Assembly (NCBI RefSeq): GCF_034653275.1
Contig: NZ_JAYEES010000001.1
Span: 992,001 to 1,056,000, forward strand
Reading direction: 5' to 3'
Length of the DNA stretch: 64,000 nucleotides
From: Nitrospirillum sp034653275
Lineage (GTDB): Bacteria > Pseudomonadota > Alphaproteobacteria > Azospirillales > Azospirillaceae
Shown: positions 8,402-17,202 of the stretch, one piece after another
Position numbering within the stretch: the first letter of the stretch is position 1
Layout: each line of letters opens with the position of its first letter
Translations under genes and position numbers: made by a program
The notes under the pieces: model-generated
What the model saw: the letters and a program-made list of their open reading frames with translations, nothing else
The model's database searches: none
What the model was told of the DNA's origin: nothing

Positions 8402-9607
8402 TCACCAGTTCCAGAGCGTGCCGTCCGTCAGGCGGGCCACCGGCAGGTAGGCGGGTTGGTAGGGATACTTGGCGGCCTCCGCCTCATCGATGTCGACGCC
8501 ATGGCCCGGCGCCTCGCCCGGGTGCATGTAGCCCTGGTCGAAGCTGTAGGCGTGGGGGAAGACGCTCTCGGTTACGTCCTCATGCACCATGCGTTCCTGG
8601 ATGCCGAAGTTGGGGACCCACAGGTCGAAGTGCAGGGCGGCGCCCATGCACACCGGCGAGAGGTCGGTGGCGCCATGGCTGCCGGTGCGGATCTGGTAAA
8701 GCTCCGCCAGGTTGGCGATGCGGCGCAGGTGGGTGATGCCGCCGGCGTGCACCACCGTGGTGCGGATGTAGTCGATCAACTGGTTCTGGATCAGATCCTT
8801 GGCATCCCAGATGGTGTTGAACACCTCGCCCACCGCAAGGGGGGTGGTGGTGTGCTGGCGGATCAAGCGGAAGGATTCCTGGTTTTCCGCCGGGGTGGGG
8901 TCTTCCATCCAGAACAGGCGGTAGGGTTCCAGCGCCTTGCCCAGCCGCGCGGCCTCGATGGGGGTCAGGCGGTGGTGCACGTCGTGCAGCAGGTGCAGGT
9001 CCCAACCGAAACGGTCGCGGGCGGCGGCGAACAGGGTGGGGGCGAAATCCAGATAAGCCTCGGTGGACCACGCCGATTCCGCCGGCAGGCCACGCGTGGC
9101 CGGCTCGTAATTGATGCCTTTGGCCACGCCGTAGACGCCCTTCAGGCCGGGCACGCCCGCCTGGACGCGGATGGCCTTGTAGCCTTGGTCGACATAGTGC
9201 TGAACCTGATTCAGGGCGTCGTCGATGGTCTGGCCGTTGGCGTGGGCGTAGACCATGACGCCGTTGCGGCTCTTGCCACCCAGCAGCTGATACAGGGGCA
9301 GGCCGGCCACCTTGGCCTTGATGTCCCACAGGGCGGTGTCCACCGCGGCGATGGCCGACATGGTGACGGGGCCACGCCGCCAATAGGCGCCCTTGTAGAG
9401 GTACTGCCAGATGTCTTCGATGTCGTGCGGATCACGGCCGATCAGGCAGGGGATGACATGATCGGTCAGGTAGGACGCGACCGCCAGCTCACGCCCGTTC
9501 AGGGTGGCGTCGCCAATGCCATAAACACCTTCGTCCGTGCGGATCTTCAGGGTGACGAAGTTCCGCGCCGGGCAGGTGACGATGACGTAGGCGTCCGTGA
9601 TCTTCAT
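8402..9607 (-). CDS. manD: D-mannonate dehydratase, enolase superfamily
   Basis: A 401-residue cytoplasmic enzyme converting D-mannonate to 2-keto-3-deoxygluconate in the isomerase branch of glucuronate breakdown. The sequence follows the characterised Novosphingobium ManD closely along its whole length, from NFVTLKI-T-GVYGIGDATLNGRE to the C-terminal YPAYLPVAR-type ending with DGTLWNW. Arg147 and Tyr159, the catalytic pair known in that enzyme, are at the same positions. The Mg ligands are Asp209 (LLHDVHH), Glu235 (FWMEDPTPAENQ) and Glu261 (AVGEVFN), and the catalytic His is in HDVHH. It is divergent from the GntR gene and upstream of the MFS carrier. No uronate isomerase, mannonate reductase or KDG kinase gene lies in the window. 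Confidence 0.95.
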   Translation of the reverse strand: MKITDAYVIVTCPARNFVTLKIRTDEGVYGIGDATLNGRELAVASYLTDHVIPCLIGRDPHDIEDIWQYLYKGAYWRRGPVTMSAIAAVDTALWDIKAKVAGLPLYQLLGGKSRNGVMVYAHANGQTIDDALNQVQHYVDQGYKAIRVQAGVPGLKGVYGVAKGINYEPATRGLPAESAWSTEAYLDFAPTLFAAARDRFGWDLHLLHDVHHRLTPIEAARLGKALEPYRLFWMEDPTPAENQESFRLIRQHTTTPLAVGEVFNTIWDAKDLIQNQLIDYIRTTVVHAGGITHLRRIANLAELYQIRTGSHGATDLSPVCMGAALHFDLWVPNFGIQERMVHEDVTESVFPHAYSFDQGYMHPGEAPGHGVDIDEAEAAKYPYQPAYLPVARLTDGTLWNW

Positions 9608-10063
9608 ACTTTCAGCTCCGAAGGCGGGTCCAGGTGGGCGCGGGGCCGGCCATGAAGTGGGCGGCGGGTCCGGCGATGATCTTCAGTAAGGGCGCCCCAA
9701 GATGGCCATGGGGGTTGCGTTCTCTCCCGGCGCGAAACGGGCTGTGCCGTTCGTCAGTTACCATTCATGTATACTACCATACCAGTTAGGTCAACGGGGG
9801 ATTGTCGCCATGTATCGGCTTTGTCTGGCGCGAGGCGCGGCTCCCATTTCCGGCCGCACCGCAGTCTTGTTTGTCGTCTAGTATGGTAGTATGTATAGGG
9901 GGTGAGAGCAACGGCGTTCGACAAAAATGCGGTTCCACCGGGCCAAGCCCTCTGGAAGACGCGGGCCGAATGTCGCAGGGTGGAGACGGGGATGGGCGGG
10001 GCGCCGCGACGGCGTTGCCATGCCGGTGACCGTGTCGGCCCGGGCCCGTGCGACTCTAATGGG
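9608..10063. promoter_or_regulatory. Divergent manD/gntR control region with paired operator sites
   Basis: The 12-mer ATACTACCATAC at 9771-9782 and its exact reverse complement GTATGGTAGTAT at 9881-9892 bracket a 98-bp segment. A further TACCAT half-site is at 9759-9764, 16 bp from the one at 9775-9780. This is a credible autoregulatory operator for the adjacent GntR protein. Between 9893 and 10063 an open frame continues from a GTG at 9902 into the regulator, but its composition does not look coding. Confidence 0.7.
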
Positions 10064-10792
10064 GTGCGTCTGGTGTTGGCGGAAAATGACCGTGTCGTCC
10101 TGAACCGTATCCAGGCGGACAGTGCGGAGCCTGTGGCCCGCCGCGTGTTCCGGGAACTGCGGGGCGCCATCGTCGCCATGAAGTTCCGCCCCGGCCAGGC
10201 CATCTCCGAACAGGATATCGCCGACCAGCTGGGCGTCAGCCGCCAGCCGGTGCGTGAGGCCTTCATCAAGCTGAGCGAGGCGGGGCTGCTGTCCATCCGG
10301 CCGCAGCGCGGATCCTTCATCGTCAAGATTTCCGTCCGCCAGGTGTTCGACGCCCGCTTCGTGCGCGAGGCGGTGGAACTGGCGGTGGTGCGCCGCGCCG
10401 TGGCGGAAATGAAGGGCCGCGACATCGACCTGCTGCGCGACAACCTGCGCGCCCAGGCCAATGCCGCCGAAGACCGTGACCATGCCGGCTTCCTGGAATT
10501 GGACGAGCGCTTCCACCGTGACATCGCGCTGCATGTCGGCTGCGAATACGCCTGGCGGGTGGTTGAGGAAACCAAGGCGCAGATGGACCGCGTGCGCTAT
10601 CTCAGCATGCCGGAGGCGACGCCGTTTTCGCTGCTGATCACCCAGCACCATGCCATCGTCGACGCCATCGCCGACCGCGACGCGGACCGGGCGGAGGCGG
10701 CGATGCGTCAGCACCTGCAGGAAATCCTGACCTCTCTTCCCCGGTTGGCCACCCGGTTCCCGGACCTGTTCGCCGACGACGCGCCCTTATAA
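10064..10792 (+). CDS. GntR/FadR-family transcriptional regulator
   Basis: A 242-residue regulator with an N-terminal winged helix (about residues 22-85: EPVARRVFRELRGAIV, SEQDIADQLGVSRQPVREA) and a C-terminal all-helical FCD ligand domain. The FCD domain contains the metal-type motif D-E-FHRDIALHVG and a late QHHAIVDAIADRD. FadR-type GntR proteins next to uronate genes usually respond to hexuronates or their breakdown products; that ligand is inferred. The start is uncertain. GTGs at 10064 and 10073 and a GTG at 9902 are all in frame, and no candidate has a convincing ribosome-binding site. I took 10064 because the conserved domain begins about 20 residues later. Confidence 0.85.
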   Translation: MRLVLAENDRVVLNRIQADSAEPVARRVFRELRGAIVAMKFRPGQAISEQDIADQLGVSRQPVREAFIKLSEAGLLSIRPQRGSFIVKISVRQVFDARFVREAVELAVVRRAVAEMKGRDIDLLRDNLRAQANAAEDRDHAGFLELDERFHRDIALHVGCEYAWRVVEETKAQMDRVRYLSMPEATPFSLLITQHHAIVDAIADRDADRAEAAMRQHLQEILTSLPRLATRFPDLFADDAPL

Positions 10793-10841
10793 CGATTTGG
10801 CAGTTTGGTATGGCCGGCCCCGGCCGGCTCAAGGTTTTGTG

Positions 10842-10863
10842 GCCATGGTAACGGTACCATGGC
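10842..10863 (+). promoter_or_regulatory. Palindromic operator upstream of GH3 operon
   Basis: GCCATGGTA-ACGG-TACCATGGC is a perfect inverted repeat with 9-bp arms, 69 bp before the GH3 start. Its core ATGGTAACGGTACCAT differs at a single centre position from the operator before GH35 (ATGGTAACGCTACCAT). This implies one regulator for both arms of the locus, probably LacI-type by resemblance. No LacI gene is present in this window. Confidence 0.75.
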
Positions 10864-10931
10864 GGCCCTGACGGGGCGGGGTGTCCGGGGTTCCGGAGGC
10901 CTGGAAAGAATAACGATAGGGAGAAGCCAGC

Positions 10932-13322
10932 GTGCATAGACGCCATGACTCCATCCATCATCGGATCGGCCATAGGATCGGCCGCCGCCTGGTCCTGGCC
11001 GGCGTCGCCGCCGTGGCCATCAGTGCCGCCGCCCATGCGGCCGACAAGCTGGCGATCTATAAGGACGCGAGCGCGCCGGTGGCCGCGCGGGTCGACGACC
11101 TGCTGGCGCGCATGACGCTGGATGAGAAGGTGGCCCAACTGATCGCCGTGTGGGACCACAAGCCCGCCATCTTCGACGCGGCCATGAACTTCGACCCGGC
11201 CAAGGCCAGCGGCGTCTACCCCAACGGCTTGGGCCAGTTCACCCGCCCCAATGACGAAAAGGGCTCCGGCTCGCTGCGGACCCAGCATTGGCGCGACACA
11301 AGGGGCACGGTCGCCATGGTGAACGCCGTCCAGCATTGGGCGGTGGAGAAGACCCGGCTGGGCATCCCCGTGCTGTTCCATGAAGAGGGCCTGCACGGCT
11401 ATCCCGCCATCGGCCCGACCAGCTTTCCCCAGGCCATCGCCCAGGCCAGCAGCTGGGACCCGGACCTGATCCGCGAGGTCGACAGCGTCGTCGCCCGCGA
11501 GATCCGCGTGCGCGGCGTCAGCCTGGTGCTGTCGCCCGTGGTGGACGTGGCGCGCGACCCGCGCTGGGGCCGCATCGAGGAGACCTTCGGCGAGGATCCC
11601 TACCTGGCGGGCGAGATGGGCGTGGCCGCCGTCCAGGGCCTGCAGGGCGACAGCCTGCCCCTGGCCGACGGCAAGGTCTTCGCCACGCTGAAGCACCTGA
11701 CCGGCCACGGCCAGCCGGAAAGCGGCACCAACGTCGGCCCGGCCTCCGTGGGCGAGCGCACGCTGCGGGAGATGTTCTTCCCCCCGTTCGAGCAGGTGAT
11801 CCACCGTACCAACGTGCGCGCCGTCATGGCCTCGTACAATGAGATCGACGGCGTGCCCAGCCATGTGAACACCTGGCTGCTGCACGACATCCTGCGCGGG
11901 GAATGGGGCTATAAGGGTTCCATCATCAGCGACTATTCCGCCATCGACCAGCTGGTCAGCATCCATCATGCGGTGCCGGATTTGCCGTCGGCCGCCATTC
12001 GCGCCATCCAGGCCGGGGTGGACGCCGATCTGCCGGATGGCGAGTCCTATGCCAGCCTGGCTGACAGCGTGCGCGCCGGAAAGATCAAGGAAGAGGTGAT
12101 CGACCGCGCCGTGCGCCGCATCCTTGAACTGAAGTTCCAGGCCGACCTGTTCGAGCACCCCTATGCCGATGCGGACAAGGCCGAGGCCCTGACGGCGAAC
12201 GGCGAGGCGCGAGCGGTAGCCCTGAAGGCGGCGCAGAAGTCGGTGGTGCTGCTGAAGAACGACGGCGTGCTGCCGCTGGACGCCGGCACGGTGAAGACCC
12301 TGGCCGTCATCGGTCCCAACGCCGCGAAGGCGCACCTGGGCGGCTATTCGGGTGAGCCCAAGCAGACCGTCAGCATCCTGGACGGCATCAAGGCCAAGGT
12401 CGGGTCCCGCGTGAAGGTGACCTATGCCGAGGGCGTGCGCATCACCAAGGACGACGACTGGTACGGCGACGCCGTCGAATTGGCCGATCCGGCGGAAAAC
12501 GCCAAGCTGATCCAGCAGGCCGTCGCCGTGGCCAAAACCGCCGACCACATCGTGCTGGTCATCGGCGACAACGAGCAGACCAGCCGCGAGGGCTGGGCCA
12601 ACAACCACCTGGGCGACCGCGACAGCCTGGATCTGGTGGGCCAGCAGAACGACCTGGCCAAGGCCCTGTTCGCCCTGGGCAAGCCGGTGGTCGTGGTGCT
12701 GCAGAACGGCCGCCCGCTGTCCGTGGTGGACGTGGCCGCCAAGGCCAACGCCCTGGTGGAGGGTTGGTACCTGGGGCAGGAGGGCGGCACCGCCATGGCC
12801 GACGTGCTGTTCGGTGATGTGAACCCGGGCGGCAAGCTGCCGGTGACCATCCCGCGCTCCGTCGGGCAATTGCCCATGTTCTACAACAAGAAGCCCAGCG
12901 CCCGGCGCGGCTATCTGTTCGACACCACCGACCCGCTGTTCCCGTTCGGCTACGGCCTCAGCTACACGACCTTCAATGTAGGCAGCCCGCGCCTATCCAC
13001 GCCCACGATCGCCAAGGATGGCGCCGTCACCGTGTCGGTGGACGTGAGGAACACCGGGGCGCGGGCGGGGGACGAGGTGGTGCAACTGTACCTGCACCAG
13101 CAGGTCGCCTCCGTCACCCGGCCGGTGAAGGAACTGAAGGGCTTCCAGCGCGTCACCCTGGCGCCGGGCGAGAGCCGCACGGTGACCTTCACCGTGGACG
13201 GCAAGGCGCTGGCCCTCTGGAACCAGGACATGAAGCGGGTGGTGGAGCCCGGCGCCTTCGACATCATGGTCGGCGACAACTCCGTCGACCTGAAGACCGC
13301 CGTCCTGACGGTCACGGAGTGA
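10932..13322 (+). CDS. Exported GH3 beta-glycosidase, probable beta-xylosidase
   Basis: A 796-residue periplasmic GH3 enzyme. The signal peptide (about residues 1-36, ending AAAHA) is followed by the TIM-barrel domain with RMTLDEKVAQL, LSPVVDVARDPRWGR-EETFGEDP and KHLTGHG. The catalytic nucleophile is Asp334 in IISDYSAI. The alpha/beta sandwich has LLKNDGVLPL and VIGDNEQTSREGW, and a fibronectin-III-like C-terminal domain contains VDVRNTGARAGDEVVQLYL. The GH115 partner downstream makes beta-xylosidase the best guess; beta-glucosidase is the alternative. The GTG start follows GGGAGAAG at a good distance. The stop codon overlaps the beginning of the next frame, so the genes are translationally coupled. 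Confidence 0.92.
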   Translation: MHRRHDSIHHRIGHRIGRRLVLAGVAAVAISAAAHAADKLAIYKDASAPVAARVDDLLARMTLDEKVAQLIAVWDHKPAIFDAAMNFDPAKASGVYPNGLGQFTRPNDEKGSGSLRTQHWRDTRGTVAMVNAVQHWAVEKTRLGIPVLFHEEGLHGYPAIGPTSFPQAIAQASSWDPDLIREVDSVVAREIRVRGVSLVLSPVVDVARDPRWGRIEETFGEDPYLAGEMGVAAVQGLQGDSLPLADGKVFATLKHLTGHGQPESGTNVGPASVGERTLREMFFPPFEQVIHRTNVRAVMASYNEIDGVPSHVNTWLLHDILRGEWGYKGSIISDYSAIDQLVSIHHAVPDLPSAAIRAIQAGVDADLPDGESYASLADSVRAGKIKEEVIDRAVRRILELKFQADLFEHPYADADKAEALTANGEARAVALKAAQKSVVLLKNDGVLPLDAGTVKTLAVIGPNAAKAHLGGYSGEPKQTVSILDGIKAKVGSRVKVTYAEGVRITKDDDWYGDAVELADPAENAKLIQQAVAVAKTADHIVLVIGDNEQTSREGWANNHLGDRDSLDLVGQQNDLAKALFALGKPVVVVLQNGRPLSVVDVAAKANALVEGWYLGQEGGTAMADVLFGDVNPGGKLPVTIPRSVGQLPMFYNKKPSARRGYLFDTTDPLFPFGYGLSYTTFNVGSPRLSTPTIAKDGAVTVSVDVRNTGARAGDEVVQLYLHQQVASVTRPVKELKGFQRVTLAPGESRTVTFTVDGKALALWNQDMKRVVEPGAFDIMVGDNSVDLKTAVLTVTE

Positions 13323-13327
13323 GGACC

Positions 13328-16225
13328 ATGAAGCGTTTTATCCGTTCCCTTCTGCTCGCCACCGCCACGGTCGCGCTGGCCCCCTCCTTGACGTCAACGG
13401 CCTGGGCCCTGGGCCAGCCCCAGTATGTCGAGGGGCAGGCCACACCTGGCGGCTTCGCCATCGTGCAGGGCGGTGCCGCCGCCCGCCTGCATGTCGACGC
13501 CCAGGACTATGCCGGCGTGCAGCGCGCCGCGCGGGACCTGGCGGCCGACATCGGCAAGGTCACGGGCGTCACGCCCGCGCTCGGCCAGGACAAGGATCTG
13601 GGGGCCATGCCCATCCTGGTCGGCACCCTGGGCCACAGCCCGACCATCGACAAGCTGGCGGCGGAGGGCAAGATCGACGCCGGCGCCCTCAAGGGCAAGT
13701 GGGAGGCGTTCCGCATCCAGGTGGTGGCCAACCCCGCCCCGGGCATCGCCAGCGCCCTGGTCATCGCCGGCAGCGATAAGCGCGGCACCATCTACGGGCT
13801 GTATGACGTCTCGGAACAGATCGGCGTGTCGCCCTGGGCGTGGTGGGCGGATGTGCCGGTGCGGCACCGCGACAGCCTGTACGTGAAGGCCGGCACCTAT
13901 GGCGAGGATCCCGCGCCGGTCAAGTATCGCGGCATCTTCCTGAATGACGAGGCGCCGGCCCTGACCGGCTGGGCCCGGGAGAAGTTCGGCGGCCTGAACC
14001 ACCAGTTCTACGAACACGTGTTCGAGCTGATCCTGCGGCTGAAGGGCAACTACCTCTGGCCCGCCATGTGGGGCAACGCCTTCAACGAGGATGACCCGCT
14101 GACCCCCAAGATCGCCGACGAGTACGGCGTGGTCATGGGCAATTCCCATCACGAGCCCATGCTGCGGTCGCAGCAGGAATGGAAGCGCCACGGCACCGGC
14201 CCCTGGGACTACGCCCAGAATGGCGAGGTGCTGCGCCAGTTCTGGTCAGAGGGCGTCCGCCGCAACAAGGACTTCGAGAGCATCGTCACCATCGGCATGC
14301 GCGGCGACGGCGACATGCCCATGACGGGCGACGCGGCGGCGGCCAACACGGCCTTGCTGGAAAAGATCGTGGCCGACCAGCGCAAAATCCTGGCCAAGGA
14401 GGTCAACCCCGACGTCACCCAGATCCCGCAGATCTGGGCGCTCTACAAGGAGGTGCAGGAGTATTACGAGAAGGGCATGCGCGTGCCCGACGACGTGACC
14501 CTGCTGTGGTGCGATGACAACTGGGGCGACGTCCGCCGCCTGCCGACGGCGGAGGAGCGCAAGCGCCCCGGCGGTGCCGGCATGTACTACCACTTCGACT
14601 ATGTCGGTGATCCCCGGAACTATAAGTGGATCAACACCAACTCCCTGCCTAAGGTCTGGGAGCAGATGAACCTGACCTTGGAGTATGGCGCCGACCGGGT
14701 GTGGATCGTGAACGTGGGCGACCTGAAGCCCATGGAACTGCCCATTGAGTTCTTCCTGGATTACGCCAGGAACCCCAGCCGCTGGCCCAAGGAGAAGCTG
14801 CCGGAGTTCACGGCCGCCTGGGCCGAGCGCGAATTCGGGCCGGAGCATGCGGCCGAGATCGCGACCCTGGTCACCCGCTACGGCATGCTGATCAGCCGCC
14901 GCAAGCCGGAGCTGCTGGACGCCAACACCTTCAGCCTGACCGATTACCGCGAGGCGGAGCGGGTGGTGGCCGATTACCAGGACCTGGTGGCGAAGGCGGA
15001 GGCCGTCTACCAGGCCCTGCCGGCCGACAACCGCGACGCCTTCTTCCAGCTGGTGCTGCACCCGGCCAAGGCGGCGGCCCAGGTGACAGAACTCTACGTC
15101 GCCGTCGGCCGCAACCGCCTGTATGCCGACCAGGGACGCGCCTCCGCGAACGCGGAGGCCGCCAAGGCGCGGGCCCTGTTCCAGGCCGATGCCGACCTGA
15201 CGAAGCAGTACCACGCGCTGAACGGCGGGAAGTGGGACCACATGATGGACCAGACCCACATCGGCTACGCCTCTTGGCGGGAACCGCATGCCGACATCAT
15301 GCCGGAGGTACGGGAACTGAGCCTGCCAGCCGAGGCGAAGCTGGGCGTGGCGGTGGAGGGCAGCCGGCACGCCTGGCCCGCCCTGGACGGCAAGCCCGTC
15401 AAGGACGCCGCCGTGCTGCCGGACCTGGATGTGGCCAATAAACCAAACCGTTACATCGATATCTTCAACCGGGGATCGAAGCCCTTCGTCTACACCGCCA
15501 AGGCCAGCGCGCCCTGGATCATCCTGAGCCAAGCCAAGGGCGCCGTGACGCAGGAGACCCGCCTGCAGGTGGCCGTCGATTGGGCCAAGGCGCCGGCGGG
15601 CACCAGCCCGGGCAGCGTCACGATTACCGGGGCCGGGGGCAGCGTCACGGTCCATCTGCGGGCCCTGAACACGCCGGTGCCGCAAGACGGCCAGCCGGCC
15701 TTCATCGCCGCCGACGGCTATGTGTCCATGGAGGCGGAGCACTACACCGGCAAGGCCGACGCCGGCGGGGCCGCCTGGCAGAAGATCCCGGACTATGGCC
15801 GCACCCTGTCGGGCCTGGCGCCCTTCCCGGTGACCTCGGCGAGCTTCGCGGCCGGGCAGGGGCCGCGCCTGGACTATCGCGTGTACCTGCCGGCGGCGGG
15901 GCCGCTGACGGTGCGGGCCATCGTCGGCCCCACCCTGAACTTCGTGCCCGGGCGCGGCCTGCGCTATGCCGTCGCCATCGATGACGAGGCGCCGCAGGTG
16001 GTGGACATCCTGGCCATGAACGGGGTCGCCGACTGGTCCAAGTCGGTGGAGGACAACGCGCGTATGCCCACCAGCCGCCACACCGTGGCCAGCGCCGGCT
16101 ATCACACCCTTCACATCTGGATGGTGGATCCGGCGGTGGTGCTGACCAAGCTGGTGGTGGACCTGGGCGGGGTGAAGCCCAGCTACCTGGGCCCGCCGGA
16201 AAGCCCCCGCGTGGCCGCGCGATAA
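13328..16225 (+). CDS. GH115 xylan alpha-glucuronidase
   Basis: A 965-residue exported enzyme of family GH115, which releases (4-O-methyl)-glucuronic acid from internal and terminal xylose units of glucuronoxylan. The signal peptide (MKRFIRSLLLATATVALAP...) ends near residue 28. An N-terminal alpha/beta domain is followed by the catalytic barrel with KYRGIFLNDEAPAL, LKGNYLWPAMWGNAFNEDD and the family signature MGNSHHEPM. A helical region and a C-terminal beta-domain of the carbohydrate-binding type (DGYVSMEAEHYTGKADAGG) complete the protein. The ATG at 13328 fits the signal peptide better than the GTG at 13319. It is second in the GH3-GH115-deacetylase-esterase operon and is the most specific evidence for the substrate. 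Confidence 0.93.
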   Translation: MKRFIRSLLLATATVALAPSLTSTAWALGQPQYVEGQATPGGFAIVQGGAAARLHVDAQDYAGVQRAARDLAADIGKVTGVTPALGQDKDLGAMPILVGTLGHSPTIDKLAAEGKIDAGALKGKWEAFRIQVVANPAPGIASALVIAGSDKRGTIYGLYDVSEQIGVSPWAWWADVPVRHRDSLYVKAGTYGEDPAPVKYRGIFLNDEAPALTGWAREKFGGLNHQFYEHVFELILRLKGNYLWPAMWGNAFNEDDPLTPKIADEYGVVMGNSHHEPMLRSQQEWKRHGTGPWDYAQNGEVLRQFWSEGVRRNKDFESIVTIGMRGDGDMPMTGDAAAANTALLEKIVADQRKILAKEVNPDVTQIPQIWALYKEVQEYYEKGMRVPDDVTLLWCDDNWGDVRRLPTAEERKRPGGAGMYYHFDYVGDPRNYKWINTNSLPKVWEQMNLTLEYGADRVWIVNVGDLKPMELPIEFFLDYARNPSRWPKEKLPEFTAAWAEREFGPEHAAEIATLVTRYGMLISRRKPELLDANTFSLTDYREAERVVADYQDLVAKAEAVYQALPADNRDAFFQLVLHPAKAAAQVTELYVAVGRNRLYADQGRASANAEAAKARALFQADADLTKQYHALNGGKWDHMMDQTHIGYASWREPHADIMPEVRELSLPAEAKLGVAVEGSRHAWPALDGKPVKDAAVLPDLDVANKPNRYIDIFNRGSKPFVYTAKASAPWIILSQAKGAVTQETRLQVAVDWAKAPAGTSPGSVTITGAGGSVTVHLRALNTPVPQDGQPAFIAADGYVSMEAEHYTGKADAGGAAWQKIPDYGRTLSGLAPFPVTSASFAAGQGPRLDYRVYLPAAGPLTVRAIVGPTLNFVPGRGLRYAVAIDDEAPQVVDILAMNGVADWSKSVEDNARMPTSRHTVASAGYHTLHIWMVDPAVVLTKLVVDLGGVKPSYLGPPESPRVAAR

Positions 16226-16249
16226 GAAGATGGTAGGGAAGGAAATGTC

Positions 16250-17176
16250 ATGCGCGTGAGTCGACTATTGGCCCTGGCCGCCGGCCTGATGCTGACCGCG
16301 GCACCCGTATTGGCGCAACAGGCGCCCATGCAGGTGGCCCTGACCATGGACGACCTGCCGGTGCACGGTCCCCTGCCGCCCGGCATGACCCGGGCGGAGG
16401 TGGCGCACCGTGTGCTGGCGGCCTTCAAGGGCGCCGGCGTGTCGGAGGTGTACGGCTTCGTCAACGCCAAGGGCCTGGCGGACGAGGGCGACGATGCCGC
16501 CCAGGTTCTGGCGCTGTGGCGCCAGGCCGGCTATCCGCTGGGCAACCACGTCTATGCCCATGATGACCTGCATGGTCACGACGTCGCCGCCTTTACCGCC
16601 GCCGTCACGGCGGATGAAGCGGCGCTGAGGCATTATATGGGGGATTCCGACTGGCACTGGCTGCGCTTCCCCTACCTGCACATCGGGGAGACGCCGGCGA
16701 AGCGGCGGGAGGTGGCGGCCTTCCTGAAGGACCACGGCTATCGCGTGGCCGAGGTGACGCTCAGCTTCAACGACTACATCTACAACGCGCCCTACGCCCG
16801 CTGCATGGCCAAGGGCGACCAGGCGGCGGTGGCGCGGCTGCGCCAGAGCTACCTGGACCGGGCGGCGGAATCGCTGGCCATTGGGCGCCAGCAGGCCCAG
16901 GCCCTGTACGGCCGCGACGTGCCCCACGTCATGCTGCTGCACATCGGCGGGTTCGAGACGGTGATGCTGCCGGAACTGCTGTCGCTGATGAAGTCCAAGG
17001 GCGTGGCCTTCGTGCCGCTGGCCAAGGCGGAGGCCGATCCCATCTACGTTCCCAACCCCGACGCCCCGTCCAATGGCACGGGCAGCCTGCTGGACCGGGA
17101 AATGACGGCCCGCAACCTGCCGCAGCCGGCGCATAGCGCCGACCCGTCCACTTGGCTGGACGGCCTGTGCCGCTGA
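16250..17176 (+). CDS. Exported polysaccharide deacetylase (CE4/NodB-like)
   Basis: A 308-residue protein with a signal peptide (cleavage near VLA-QQ) and a NodB-homology fold. The metal site is recognisable as TMDD (residues about 33-36), GNHVYAHDD (His-x3-His) and RFPYLHIGE. A C-terminal VMLLHIGGFE supplies the late His. Family members remove N- or O-acetyl groups from glycans. In this operon, deacetylation of acetyl-glucuronoxylan fragments is the sensible role, though the subfamily with the TMDDLPVHG start is poorly characterised. A 24-bp gap after GH115 holds its ribosome-binding site. Confidence 0.85.
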   Translation: MRVSRLLALAAGLMLTAAPVLAQQAPMQVALTMDDLPVHGPLPPGMTRAEVAHRVLAAFKGAGVSEVYGFVNAKGLADEGDDAAQVLALWRQAGYPLGNHVYAHDDLHGHDVAAFTAAVTADEAALRHYMGDSDWHWLRFPYLHIGETPAKRREVAAFLKDHGYRVAEVTLSFNDYIYNAPYARCMAKGDQAAVARLRQSYLDRAAESLAIGRQQAQALYGRDVPHVMLLHIGGFETVMLPELLSLMKSKGVAFVPLAKAEADPIYVPNPDAPSNGTGSLLDREMTARNLPQPAHSADPSTWLDGLCR

Positions 17177-17202
17177 CGCCTCTTAGATTCAGGAAACGCC
17201 CC

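Noticed and set aside
9902..10063. N-terminal extension of the GntR regulator from the GTG at 9902
   Set aside because: The extra 54 residues are Arg/Gly/Pro-rich and unlike GntR proteins, and the GTG lies only 10 bp after an operator copy; kept only as an alternative start.
10638..12869. A 743-codon minus-strand frame opposite GH3
   Set aside because: The plus-strand GH3 has all catalytic motifs; the antisense frame has none.
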